Assembly: GCA_016928495.1 (NCBI GenBank)
Contig: JAFGKQ010000337.1
Coordinates: 1 to 14,179 of the forward strand
Origin: Candidatus Fermentibacterales bacterium
GTDB taxonomy: Bacteria > Fermentibacterota > Fermentibacteria > Fermentibacterales > JAFGKQ01
Length of the DNA: 14,179 nt
Direction of reading: 5' to 3'
In this document: piece by piece, positions 6,991 to 14,179 of the stretch
Numbering within the stretch: the first letter of the stretch is position 1
How the letters are laid out: the number at the start of each line of letters is the position of its first letter
Notes under the pieces: model-generated
The model's input: only the letters and a program-made list of their open reading frames with translations
Database searches by the model: none
What the model was told of the DNA's origin: nothing
Program-made: the position numbers and the translations under genes

Positions 6991-7530
6991 ATGAGCGAAG
7001 GCAGAATCCAGAAGCAGACCGCCGTCACGCGCCTGATCGAGCAGCTTGGCAACGTGAGGTGCATGGTCCTTGCCGACTTCACGGGGATAAGCGTCGAGGA
7101 GATGGGCGTCCTTCGCAGGTCGATGAGAGCGGCGGGCGTCACTTTCCGGGTCGTCAAGAACACCATCGCGAAGCGAGCGTTCGGGGATCTCGACATCTCC
7201 GACGGCGAGGCGGGACTGCTGAGCCTTCTGCAGGGCCCGACCGCCATCGCCTGGGCCGACGACGAGGTGACCCCGGTCAAGGTGATCCAGGGTTTCTCCA
7301 AGAGCCACGACGGCAAGCTGGTGATCAAGGGCGGGCTGGTGTCAGGCAGACACCTCGACGCCGATCAGACAGCGGCTCTCGGTAGTCTTCCCGGCCGCGA
7401 CGAGTTGCTGGCCAGGCTCGTGGGATCTCTCAACGCGCCTCTCTATGGATTCGTCTCGGTGGCGAGCAATCTGATCCGGGGATTCCAGAACGCCCTCAGG
7501 GCTCTTTCTGAGAAGCGCGACTCGGAGTGA
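6991..7530 (+). CDS. rplJ: 50S ribosomal protein L10
   Basis: L10 anchors the L7/L12 dimers to the ribosome and with them represses its own mRNA in E. coli and B. subtilis. The protein has 179 residues from ATG 6991; a GTG one codon earlier (6988) is possible, but the ATG has the better spacing. Family features are MVLADFTGISVEEM and LRRSMRAAGVTFRVVKNTIAKRA in the N-terminal rRNA-binding domain, LLQGPTAIAW, KGGLVSGRHLDADQTAALGSLPGRDELLARLVG, and the C-terminal helix SNLIRGFQNALRALSEKR that binds L12 dimers. Only 12 bases separate it from rplA, so the usual L10 leader with its kink-turn is not in the standard place. A strong composite stem-loop follows the gene. Confidence 0.98.
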   Translation: MSEGRIQKQTAVTRLIEQLGNVRCMVLADFTGISVEEMGVLRRSMRAAGVTFRVVKNTIAKRAFGDLDISDGEAGLLSLLQGPTAIAWADDEVTPVKVIQGFSKSHDGKLVIKGGLVSGRHLDADQTAALGSLPGRDELLARLVGSLNAPLYGFVSVASNLIRGFQNALRALSEKRDSE

Positions 7531-7531
7531 G

Positions 7532-7571
7532 CCCGGCTAGGACGGAGGGGGAACGCCTCCGCTGCGCCGGG
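7532..7571 (+). promoter_or_regulatory. Two-tier stem-loop between rplJ and rplL
   Basis: An outer stem CCCGGC (7532-7537) / GCCGGG (7566-7571) and an inner stem CGGAGG (7543-7548) / CCTCCG (7556-7561) are both perfect. They are separated by an internal loop of 5 and 4 bases, and the apical loop is GGGAACG. It begins one base after the rplJ stop. There is no T-run, so a processing, stability or protein-binding element between L10 and L12 is more likely than a terminator. Confidence 0.5.
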
Positions 7572-7647
7572 ATACTGGCGGACACTGACAGCGTATGGAT
7601 GAGGACCGACGATGACGAAAGGGACCGTCTCCGGATCCCCAGACGAT

Positions 7648-7653
7648 GGAGGA
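7648..7653 (+). promoter_or_regulatory. Shine-Dalgarno that selects the rplL start
   Basis: GGAGGA lies 7 bases before ATG 7661. An in-frame ATG at 7646 would put this site inside the gene, and it has no comparable site of its own, so 7661 is preferred. Confidence 0.7.
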
Positions 7654-7660
7654 CGCAGAG

Positions 7661-8044
7661 ATGAGTGAAGACAAGAAGGCCATGATCCTCGAGACCATCT
7701 CCGGCATGACAGTGCTCGAGCTCGCAGAGCTCGTAAAGGAGATGGAGGAGAAGTTCGGAGTCTCGGCTGCCGCTCCGGTCGCCGCCGTCAGCGCTGCTCC
7801 CGCGGCCGTGGAGAAGGCTGCCGCGGAGGAGAAGTCGGAGTTCGACGTCGTGCTCGAGAGCTTCGGCCAGAAGAAGATCCAGGTCATCAAGGTCGTGCGC
7901 GAGCTGACGAACCTGGGGCTCAAGGAAGCCAAGGAACTGGTCGATGGTGTGCCTTCCAAGGTCAAGGAGGGCGCCGAGAAGGAAGAGGCCGAGCAGATGA
8001 AGAAGCTGCTCGAGGAAGCCGGCGCCACGGTTAAGCTCCAGTAG
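7661..8044 (+). CDS. rplL: 50S ribosomal protein L7/L12
   Basis: L7/L12 is the multicopy stalk protein that recruits EF-Tu, EF-G and other GTPases. The protein has 127 residues from ATG 7661. The N-terminal dimerisation helix pair (about 1-33) includes [20 protein letters not shown]. An Ala-rich flexible hinge follows (about 36-57). The C-terminal factor-binding domain contains [20 protein letters not shown] and [20 protein letters not shown] and ends GATVKLQ. GGAGGA 7 bases upstream favours this start over the ATG at 7646. The 130-base gap after rplJ is longer than the other ribosomal-protein gaps here and holds a two-tier stem-loop, perhaps helping L12 to be made in excess over L10. Confidence 0.98.
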   Translation: MSEDKKAMILETISGMTVLELAELVKEMEEKFGVSAAAPVAAVSAAPAAVEKAAAEEKSEFDVVLESFGQKKIQVIKVVRELTNLGLKEAKELVDGVPSKVKEGAEKEEAEQMKKLLEEAGATVKLQ

Positions 8045-8059
8045 CGGTGCAGCGACGAG

Positions 8060-8076
8060 CCGTCCTGTTGCGACGG
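8060..8076 (+). promoter_or_regulatory. First stem-loop of the rplL-rpoB gap
   Basis: CCGTC (8060-8064) pairs with GACGG (8072-8076) around loop CTGTTGC, 15 bases after the rplL stop. E. coli has a partial terminator (attenuator) and an RNase III site in the same gap. This is a positional parallel, not a sequence match. Confidence 0.35.
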
Positions 8077-8083
8077 GGGAAGA

Positions 8084-8104
8084 GGCAGCCGTTCCGGGGT
8101 TGCC
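8084..8104 (+). promoter_or_regulatory. Second stem-loop of the rplL-rpoB gap (attenuator candidate)
   Basis: GGCAGCC (8084-8090) pairs with GGTTGCC (8098-8104), 7 pairs with one G-U, around a 7-base loop. The sequence TGTGTCC follows, too poor in T for a strong intrinsic terminator, but compatible with a leaky one that lowers rpoBC relative to rplL. Confidence 0.4.
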
Positions 8105-8128
8105 TGTGTCCTCGCGCACTAGCTGTGA

Positions 8129-8160
8129 CCGGCATCCGTGTCGGACCGTTCCGAGGCCGG
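8129..8160 (+). promoter_or_regulatory. Third stem-loop of the rplL-rpoB gap
   Basis: The inner hairpin TCGGA-CCGT-TCCGA (8141-8154) is perfect and is enclosed by CCGGC (8129-8133) / GCCGG (8156-8160). It ends 35 bases before the rpoB ribosome site. It could be part of an RNA processing or translational-control element. Confidence 0.4.
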
Positions 8161-8207
8161 AGACTGCCTATCCCCGCAGGATCCGATGAGGTATTAGGAG
8201 AGGCAAG

Positions 8208-11200
8208 GTGAAGTCGAAAAGGCCCGTTCGAGATTACTCGAGGTTCACCCCCGCGATAAATTTACCTCACCTGCTCCAGATCCAGAGAGAGTCCTTCGCG
8301 GAGTTCCTGCAGCTCGACGTCCCGGCTGACGAACGGCTTCCGCAGGGGCTCCACAAGATCTTCCTCGAGATCTTCCCGATCGAGAGCTCGAACAAGGAGT
8401 TCTCGCTCGAGTACGTCAAGTACGAGCTTGGAGAGCCCAAGCACACGACCGAGGAGGCGATCGACCGCAACGTTACCTACTCCGCGCCCCTGACCGCTAC
8501 TCTCAGGCTCGTGGTCCGAAGCGACTCCCAGGACAGGAAGCAGATATCCAGGATCGTGGAGCAGCACGTCTTCCTGGGCGAGCTTCCGCTGATGACCGAG
8601 ACCGGCTCCTTCATCATCAACGGTGCCGAGAGGGTCATAGTATCCCAGCTTCACAGGAGCCCCGGAGTCTTCTTCGAGGAAAAGACTCTTCAGCAGGGCC
8701 GTCGCGTATGCAGTGCCAGGGTGATCCCCGAGCGCGGCTCATGGCTGGACATAAAGCTCGACGCGAACGACATCATAACCGCGAACATAGACCGCAGGCC
8801 GAAGAGGATCCCGGTGACGATGATGCTGCGGGCTCTGGGCGTTGGGAGCGACTCCGAGATCCTCTCCCGTTTCTACAACAGGGTGGAGGAGGACCTCAAG
8901 GCAGCTCTGAGAAGCCGCAGGAAGTCGATAGACCTGTCCCTCAAGTCGTTCGCGGAGGACATAGTCGAGGAGGCGACAGGCGAGCTGCTGGCGAGGTGCG
9001 ACGAGCCTGTCGAGACCGTCGAGAAGATCGAGAAGCTCTTCGAGCGGGGCGTTGCGAAGGCCGCGTTCCTCGAGCCTCGTTCGAGCAGGAGTGACTTCGA
9101 CGGCATCAGGAAGACCCTCGCCAAGGAGGAGAGCGCGCTGGGTGCGGGCATCTCGAAGGGTGAGGATTCGGCGACGATGTGGATCTACGAGGCGCTGAGG
9201 GGAACGGAGGCGCCGTCGCTGGACCACGCGAGGAGCTACCTGAGGTCGATGTTCTTCGACGCGAAGAGGTACAGCCTCAGCGATGTGGGCCGCTACAAGC
9301 TCAACGAGCGGCTCGACGTCAGCACTGCCATGGACAAGCTCACCCTGACAGTCGAGGACATAGTTGCCATCGTCGACCAGCTCATCAAGCTGAGGGAGGG
9401 CGAGACCAGCGCCGACGACATAGACCATCTTGGCAACAGGCGCATCAAGACGGTCGGCGAGCTTCTCGGTGCCGAGTTCATGAAGGGCCTGAACCGCATG
9501 GTCCGGACCATCCGCGACCGCATGGGCCACCAGGACCGGGAGAAGATCACGCCTCACGAGCTTGTCAACTCGAGGACCCTCTCCAGCGTCATCATCTCCT
9601 TCTTCGGCTCGAGCCAGCTCTCCCAGTTCATGGAGCAGACCAATCCTCTGGCCGAGCTCACCCACAAGCGCAGGACGAGCGCCCTCGGCGAGGGCGGGCT
9701 GACAAGGGAGAGGGCGGGCTTCGATGTCAGGGACGTTCACCATACGCACTACGGGAGGGTGTGCCCCGTCGAGACCCCGGAGGGGCCGAACATCGGGCTC
9801 ATAACCACTCTGGCAACCTATGCCAGCATCAACAAGTACGGCTTCCTCGAGACCCCCTACAGGAGGATCGCGGACGGCAAGCCCACCGGGGACGTCGTCT
9901 TCCTCTCCGCGGACGCCGAGGACAGGACGACGATCTGTGAGTCGACGGTCGCCCTCGACAAGAAAGGCAGGATCAAGGGACCTCTGGTGACAGCCAGGAA
10001 GGCGGGTCGCTTCCCGCTCGTGAGGCCGCAGGACGTGAGGTTCATGGACGTCGCGCCTCAGCAGCTCGTCGGGGTCTCCGCCTCCCTGATCCCCTTCCTC
10101 GAGCACGACGATGCCAACCGTGCCCTCATGGGGTCCAACATGCAGCGCCAGTCAGTTCCTCTGATGTTCACCGAGCGCCCCATGGTGGGCACCGGCCTCG
10201 AGCGCAGGGCCGCGGCGGACTCCGGAGCGCTGATCATTGCCAGGCGGCCGGGGGTCGTCAGCGAAGCGGATGCCCTCCATGTGACGGTGTGGGCGGACGG
10301 GGACGAGGAGGACTTCGACCGGTACGACAACTACATCCTCAAGAAGTTCGTCAGGAGCAACCAGAATACCTGCATCAACCAGAAACCGCTGGTCTGCGCC
10401 GGGCAGCGCGTGGAGGCGGGGACGGCCCTTGCCGATGGAATGGCCACCCGCGACGGGGAGCTCGCGCTGGGCGTGAACGCGCTGGTCGCCTTCACCCCCT
10501 GGAACGGCTACAACTTCGAGGATGCCGTCGTAGTGAGCGAGAGGCTGATCAAGCAGGACACCTTCACCTCTCTCCACATAGAGGAGTTCGAGATCCAGTT
10601 CCGCGAGACCAAGCTGGGTCCGGAGGAGATGACAAGGGAGATCCCTCACGTGGGTGAGGACGCCCTCAGGAACCTCGACGAGGACGGCATCATCAAGATA
10701 GGCGCCTCGGTGAAGGCCGGGGACATTCTCGTCGGCAAGGTCACACCCAAGGGCGAGCAGGACCTGTCGCCCGAGGAGAGGTTGATAAGGGCGATCTTCG
10801 GCCAGAAGGCCGGTGACGTGAAGGACGCCTCCCTCAAGGCCCCGACAGGGATGGACGGGGTCGTGATAGACGTCAAGGTCTACGCCAGGCGGGACAAGTC
10901 GGAACGGGCCCGAAGGCAGAACGAGGAGAGGGTCCACCTGATGGCCCAGGACCTGGAGTCACGCAGGAAGCAGTTGGTTGACGAGCGTGACACGGCCTTG
11001 CGCAAGATGCTCATCGGCCAGAAGGCAGCGCGCTTCATAGACCTGGTCACTGGTGAGATGCTCATCCCGACGGGGAGGAAGATAACCGCGACCTTCCTCA
11101 AGAGGATCGATCTGATAGACGTCGACTACAACCAGCAGCTCGTCGAGAACCTCAAGGTCGACGACAGGGCCAGGGCCGTCCTGCGGCGCGCGAACAGGCA

Positions 11201-12020
11201 GCTCCGTCACCTTCAGGAGGAGTTCGAGAGCAAGGCAGACAAGCTCATGAAGGGCGACGACCTGCCGCCCGGGATCATCAAGCTGGTTAAGGCGTACGTG
11301 GCCCGGCGCAGGAAGCTGCGCATCGGGGACAAGATGGCCGGAAGGCACGGGAACAAGGGCGTGGTCAGCATAATCGTGCCCGAAGAGGACATGCCCTACC
11401 TGCCTGACGGCACTCCCGTCGACATCTGCTTGAACCCGCTGGGAGTGCCGTCCAGGATGAACGTAGGCCAGATCATGGAGACCAATCTCGGCTGGGCTGC
11501 CAGGGAGGCAGGGTTCGACGCGGTTACCCCGGTCTTCGATAGCGCGACCCCTGAGCAGATCAAGAGCGCGCTGGCCGAGGCAGGGCTTCCGGAGGACGGC
11601 AAGAGCGTGCTCTACGATGGACGGACCGGAGAGCCCCTGCACAACCGCGTGACGGTGGGATACATGTACATGATGAAGCTGGCCCACCAGGTCGAAGACA
11701 AGATCCATGCCAGGTCCACCGGGCCCTACGCGCTAGTGACGCAGCAGCCGCTGGGCGGCAAGGCCCAGAACGGCGGCCAGAGGCTGGGGGAGATGGAGGT
11801 CTGGGCGCTCGAGGCCTATGGTGCCGCCCACACTCTGAGGGAGATGCTCACCGTCAAGTCGGACGACATCGAGGGCCGCTCCAGGGCCTACAGCGCGATA
11901 GTCAACGGCGCGACCGTGCCCGAGCCATGCACGCCGGAGTCTTTCAACGTTCTCATGAACGAGATGAGGAGTCTTGCCCTGGATGTCGAAAGGGTAGCCG
12001 AAGAGGAGGAGGTGCTGTGA
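8208..12020 (+). CDS. rpoB: DNA-directed RNA polymerase subunit beta
   Basis: The beta subunit of RNA polymerase; 1270 residues against 1342 in E. coli, without the large E. coli insertions. It starts with GTG 8208, 7 bases after AGGAG (8196-8200). Landmarks are [20 protein letters not shown] in the N-terminal lobe, the rifampicin-pocket segment [17 protein letters not shown] (from 468) with [35 protein letters not shown], the active-site region [12 protein letters not shown] (K1042 and K1050 match E. coli K1065 and K1073), and a C-terminus with [16 protein letters not shown]. Two rifampicin-region positions differ from the usual sequence: E476 for E. coli D516 and E495 for P535. H486, R489 and S491 (E. 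coli H526, R529, S531) are conserved. The TGA stop overlaps the rpoC ATG by one base. Confidence 0.99.
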   Translation: MKSKRPVRDYSRFTPAINLPHLLQIQRESFAEFLQLDVPADERLPQGLHKIFLEIFPIESSNKEFSLEYVKYELGEPKHTTEEAIDRNVTYSAPLTATLRLVVRSDSQDRKQISRIVEQHVFLGELPLMTETGSFIINGAERVIVSQLHRSPGVFFEEKTLQQGRRVCSARVIPERGSWLDIKLDANDIITANIDRRPKRIPVTMMLRALGVGSDSEILSRFYNRVEEDLKAALRSRRKSIDLSLKSFAEDIVEEATGELLARCDEPVETVEKIEKLFERGVAKAAFLEPRSSRSDFDGIRKTLAKEESALGAGISKGEDSATMWIYEALRGTEAPSLDHARSYLRSMFFDAKRYSLSDVGRYKLNERLDVSTAMDKLTLTVEDIVAIVDQLIKLREGETSADDIDHLGNRRIKTVGELLGAEFMKGLNRMVRTIRDRMGHQDREKITPHELVNSRTLSSVIISFFGSSQLSQFMEQTNPLAELTHKRRTSALGEGGLTRERAGFDVRDVHHTHYGRVCPVETPEGPNIGLITTLATYASINKYGFLETPYRRIADGKPTGDVVFLSADAEDRTTICESTVALDKKGRIKGPLVTARKAGRFPLVRPQDVRFMDVAPQQLVGVSASLIPFLEHDDANRALMGSNMQRQSVPLMFTERPMVGTGLERRAAADSGALIIARRPGVVSEADALHVTVWADGDEEDFDRYDNYILKKFVRSNQNTCINQKPLVCAGQRVEAGTALADGMATRDGELALGVNALVAFTPWNGYNFEDAVVVSERLIKQDTFTSLHIEEFEIQFRETKLGPEEMTREIPHVGEDALRNLDEDGIIKIGASVKAGDILVGKVTPKGEQDLSPEERLIRAIFGQKAGDVKDASLKAPTGMDGVVIDVKVYARRDKSERARRQNEERVHLMAQDLESRRKQLVDERDTALRKMLIGQKAARFIDLVTGEMLIPTGRKITATFLKRIDLIDVDYNQQLVENLKVDDRARAVLRRANRQLRHLQEEFESKADKLMKGDDLPPGIIKLVKAYVARRRKLRIGDKMAGRHGNKGVVSIIVPEEDMPYLPDGTPVDICLNPLGVPSRMNVGQIMETNLGWAAREAGFDAVTPVFDSATPEQIKSALAEAGLPEDGKSVLYDGRTGEPLHNRVTVGYMYMMKLAHQVEDKIHARSTGPYALVTQQPLGGKAQNGGQRLGEMEVWALEAYGAAHTLREMLTVKSDDIEGRSRAYSAIVNGATVPEPCTPESFNVLMNEMRSLALDVERVAEEEEVL

Positions 12021-14179
12021 TGCTCGAGTCCAGCTTCCTCCGTGACGCCAAGTCCTTCCCCAGTGACTTCGCGGGCATAAAGATCAGCCTCGCCTCTCCG
12101 GAGACTATAGAGGGCTGGTCCTACGGCGAGGTGACCAAGCCCGAGACCATCAACTACAGGACCTTCAAGCCGGAGCCGGACGGCCTGTTCTGCGAGAGGA
12201 TATTCGGGCCCGTCAGGGACTGGGAGTGCAGCTGCGGCAAGTACAAGAGGATTCGCTACAGGGGCGTGAGGTGCGACAGGTGCGGGGTCGAGGTCACCCA
12301 CTCCAAGGTCCGCAGGGAGAGGATGGGGCACATCGAGCTCGCCGTGCCCGTGACCCACATCTGGTACTTCAAGTCCAGGAAGATATCGAAGCTCCTGGAC
12401 GTGAAGAACCTGGATCTCGAGCGAGTGATCTACTACGAGTCCTACATGGTAACCGAGTCGGAGCATCCATCCCTCCCGCCAGGGACCGTTCTCAGCGAGG
12501 ACGAGTACTCCGAGGCCCGGGCCACCTACGGCGGCGAGGATGTCTTCAAGGCGGTCATGGGTGCTCCGGCCGTGAGGGAGCTCCTTCAGAGGCTCGACCT
12601 GGACGAGCTTGCCGCCTCGCTTCGAACGAGCATAGCCAACGAGACCACTGCGACCCGCAGGCAGAAGAACATCAAGAGGCTGAAGGAGGTCGAGGCCTTC
12701 CGGCTCTCGAGGAGCGACAACAGGCCCGAGTGGATGATACTCGAGATCCTGCCGGTGCTCCCGCCGGATCTCAGGCCCCTCGTCCCACTGGAGGGCGGGC
12801 GCTTCGCGACCAGCGACCTGAACGACCTCTACAGGCGCGTCATCAACAGGAACAACAGGCTCAGGAGGCTCATGGACCTCCAGGCGCCCGAGGTGATCCT
12901 CCGCAACGAGATGAGGATGCTCCAGGAGTCCGTTGACGCCGTGCTCGACAACAGCTCGAGGCGCAAGCCCGTCAAGGGAGCCGGGATGAGGCCGCTCAAG
13001 AGCCTCTCCGACCTCCTCAAGGGCAAGCGCGGCCGATTCCGTCAGAACCTCCTGGGCAAGCGCGTCGACTACTCGGGCAGGAGCGTCATCGTTGTCGGCC
13101 CCGAGCTGAAGTTCTACCAGTGCGGCCTACCCAAGGTAATGGCCCTGGAGCTCTTCAAGCCTTTCGTGGTAGCCAGGCTGGTCGAGCTCACGGGCGAGGG
13201 GATCAAGGTCGCGACCAGGAGGGTCGAGGAGAAGCACGAATCGGTCTGGGGAGTGCTCGAGGAAGTCATCGAGAACCACCCCGTGCTGCTCAACAGGGCG
13301 CCGACTCTTCACAGGCTGGGAATCCAGGCCTTCGAGCCGGTTCTGGTCGAGGGTCTGGCCATCAGGCTGCACCCGCTTGCCTGCGCGGCCTTCAATGCCG
13401 ATTTCGACGGCGACCAGATGGCCGTGCATGTCCCGCTCTCGGCCGAGGCGCAGGTCGAGTCCAGGATGCTCATGCTCGCCACCAGGAACATCCTCAGGCC
13501 TGCCAGCGGTGAGCCCATCGCCACGCCGAGCCAGGACATGATCATCGGGGTCTACTACCTGACCAAGCCGAGGAGCGGCGACAGGGGCGAGGGTGGCATA
13601 TACCAGTCCCCCGAGGCCGTGATGGCGGCATACGACTCCGGCAAAGTGGGACTGCACGCGAGGATAAAGCTCAGATCCGTGACCGGCCTCGTCGAGAGGG
13701 ATGGCGAGGGCAACATACTGGGACCCAACCGGTGGAGAGACTTCACCACGGTCGGGCAGGTCATCTTCAACGAGATAGTCCCGGAGCAGCTTGGCTTCAT
13801 CAAGGCCAACGGCCTCGTGCCGCACGACGACGTCTTCGGCAAGAAGGGCCTCAGCACCCTTGTCGGGCGGTGCTACGACACCATAGGGCCCGTGAGGACC
13901 GCCCTGTTCCTGGACAACCTCAAGGAGATCGGCTTCCATTACGCCACTCAGTGCGGCCTCACCGTCGGCATCGAGGACATGATAGTCCCGGAGTCGAAGA
14001 AGGCGACGATCCTGAAGACCAAGGAGGCCCTCAGCGAGGTCGAGGACAGGGCGAGGAACGGCGAGCTCACCGAGGCCGAGCGCTACAACATGGTGGTCGA
14101 CCTCTGGACGGTGGCCAAGGACAGCGTGGCAGATGCCATGTTCGAGTCGCTGTCCAGCCACGATGGGGGGTTCAATCCC
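12020..14179 (+). CDS. rpoC: DNA-directed RNA polymerase subunit beta' (N-terminal 720 residues, runs off right edge)
   Basis: The beta' subunit is read from ATG 12020, which shares its A with the rpoB stop (TGATG), so the two large subunits should be made in coupled amounts. All 720 visible codons are open. Zinc site 1 is intact with C70, C72, C85 and C88, the same positions as in E. coli. [20 protein letters not shown] and [16 protein letters not shown] precede the catalytic loop [12 protein letters not shown] at 459-470, whose D461, D463 and D465 hold the active-site magnesium. [18 protein letters not shown] and [15 protein letters not shown] continue as expected. No frameshift or insertion was seen. 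The trigger loop and second zinc site lie beyond the window. AGG dominates the arginine codons here too. Confidence 0.98.
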   Translation, partial: MLESSFLRDAKSFPSDFAGIKISLASPETIEGWSYGEVTKPETINYRTFKPEPDGLFCERIFGPVRDWECSCGKYKRIRYRGVRCDRCGVEVTHSKVRRERMGHIELAVPVTHIWYFKSRKISKLLDVKNLDLERVIYYESYMVTESEHPSLPPGTVLSEDEYSEARATYGGEDVFKAVMGAPAVRELLQRLDLDELAASLRTSIANETTATRRQKNIKRLKEVEAFRLSRSDNRPEWMILEILPVLPPDLRPLVPLEGGRFATSDLNDLYRRVINRNNRLRRLMDLQAPEVILRNEMRMLQESVDAVLDNSSRRKPVKGAGMRPLKSLSDLLKGKRGRFRQNLLGKRVDYSGRSVIVVGPELKFYQCGLPKVMALELFKPFVVARLVELTGEGIKVATRRVEEKHESVWGVLEEVIENHPVLLNRAPTLHRLGIQAFEPVLVEGLAIRLHPLACAAFNADFDGDQMAVHVPLSAEAQVESRMLMLATRNILRPASGEPIATPSQDMIIGVYYLTKPRSGDRGEGGIYQSPEAVMAAYDSGKVGLHARIKLRSVTGLVERDGEGNILGPNRWRDFTTVGQVIFNEIVPEQLGFIKANGLVPHDDVFGKKGLSTLVGRCYDTIGPVRTALFLDNLKEIGFHYATQCGLTVGIEDMIVPESKKATILKTKEALSEVEDRARNGELTEAERYNMVVDLWTVAKDSVADAMFESLSSHDGGFNP

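Noticed and set aside
7585-7613. Possible internal promoter before rplL (CTGACA, 17 bases, GACGAT)
   Set aside because: The -10 lacks the first T and matches only 3 of 6 bases; such matches are expected by chance in a 130-base gap.
7646-7660. Five-codon longer N-terminus for L7/L12 from ATG 7646
   Set aside because: A strong GGAGGA correctly spaced for ATG 7661 lies inside that extension, and L7/L12 proteins normally start at MSxxK-like sequence.
8739-10106. 455-codon minus-strand open frame inside rpoB
   Set aside because: It is fully antisense to strongly conserved rpoB sequence; low-complexity Asp/Leu/Val/Arg composition typical of a reverse-frame shadow.
13127-14161. 344-codon minus-strand open frame inside rpoC
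   Set aside because: Antisense shadow of conserved beta' sequence, with no family features.

Overview
The window is GC-rich, almost fully coding DNA from a bacterial chromosome. Most of it is a core translation/transcription cluster. Read left to right on the plus strand it holds tRNA-Thr(UGU), tRNA-Tyr, tRNA-Gly(UCC), tRNA-Thr(GGU), tuf, rpmG, tRNA-Trp, secE, nusG, rplK, rplA, rplJ, rplL, rpoB and the first half of rpoC. This is close to the classical thrU-tyrU-glyT-thrT-tufB / secE-nusG-rplKAJL-rpoBC order of E. coli. The left 2.3 kb runs on the minus strand and encodes a lipoprotein followed by the ATPase and permease of a MacB/LolCDE-type ABC exporter; the permease runs off the left edge.

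The organism cannot be named from sequence alone. A lipoprotein plus a MacB-type permease suggest a Gram-negative-type envelope. EF-Tu (397 aa) and beta (1270 aa, without the large E. coli insertions) look most like FCB-group or neighbouring candidate-phylum proteins. Codon use is distinctive: AGG is the main arginine codon even in tuf (22 of 26 Arg codons are AGG or AGA), in DNA that is otherwise strongly G/C at third positions. A candidate phylum near the FCB group is my low-confidence guess.

Layout: 1-2332 (minus) lipoprotein and ABC exporter; 2333-2500 a divergent promoter region with two inverted repeats; 2501-2899 four tRNAs, each with encoded CCA; 2988-4346 tuf and rpmG; 4398-4473 tRNA-Trp; 4528-5755 secE and nusG; 5847-8044 rplK-A-J-L; 8208-14179 rpoB and rpoC. 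The longest gene-free stretches are 168 bases (2333-2500) and 163 bases (8045-8207). Neither exceeds 300 bases, and both contain hairpins or promoter-like sequence. I saw no mobile element, CRISPR array, rRNA or convincing intrinsic terminator.

The plus-strand genes supply tRNAs, the factor that delivers aminoacyl-tRNA, ribosomal stalk proteins (L11, L10, L12) and L1, L33, the SecE translocon subunit, and RNA polymerase with its elongation factor NusG, so they are probably co-regulated with growth. I do not see a clearly new multi-gene system. The oddest points are the 111-residue acidic-basic-acidic extension on NusG, the lack of room for an L10 leader before rplJ with a composite stem-loop between rplJ and rplL instead, three stem-loops before rpoB, non-consensus residues in the rifampicin pocket of beta, and an operator-like palindrome inside the spacer of the probable exporter promoter.
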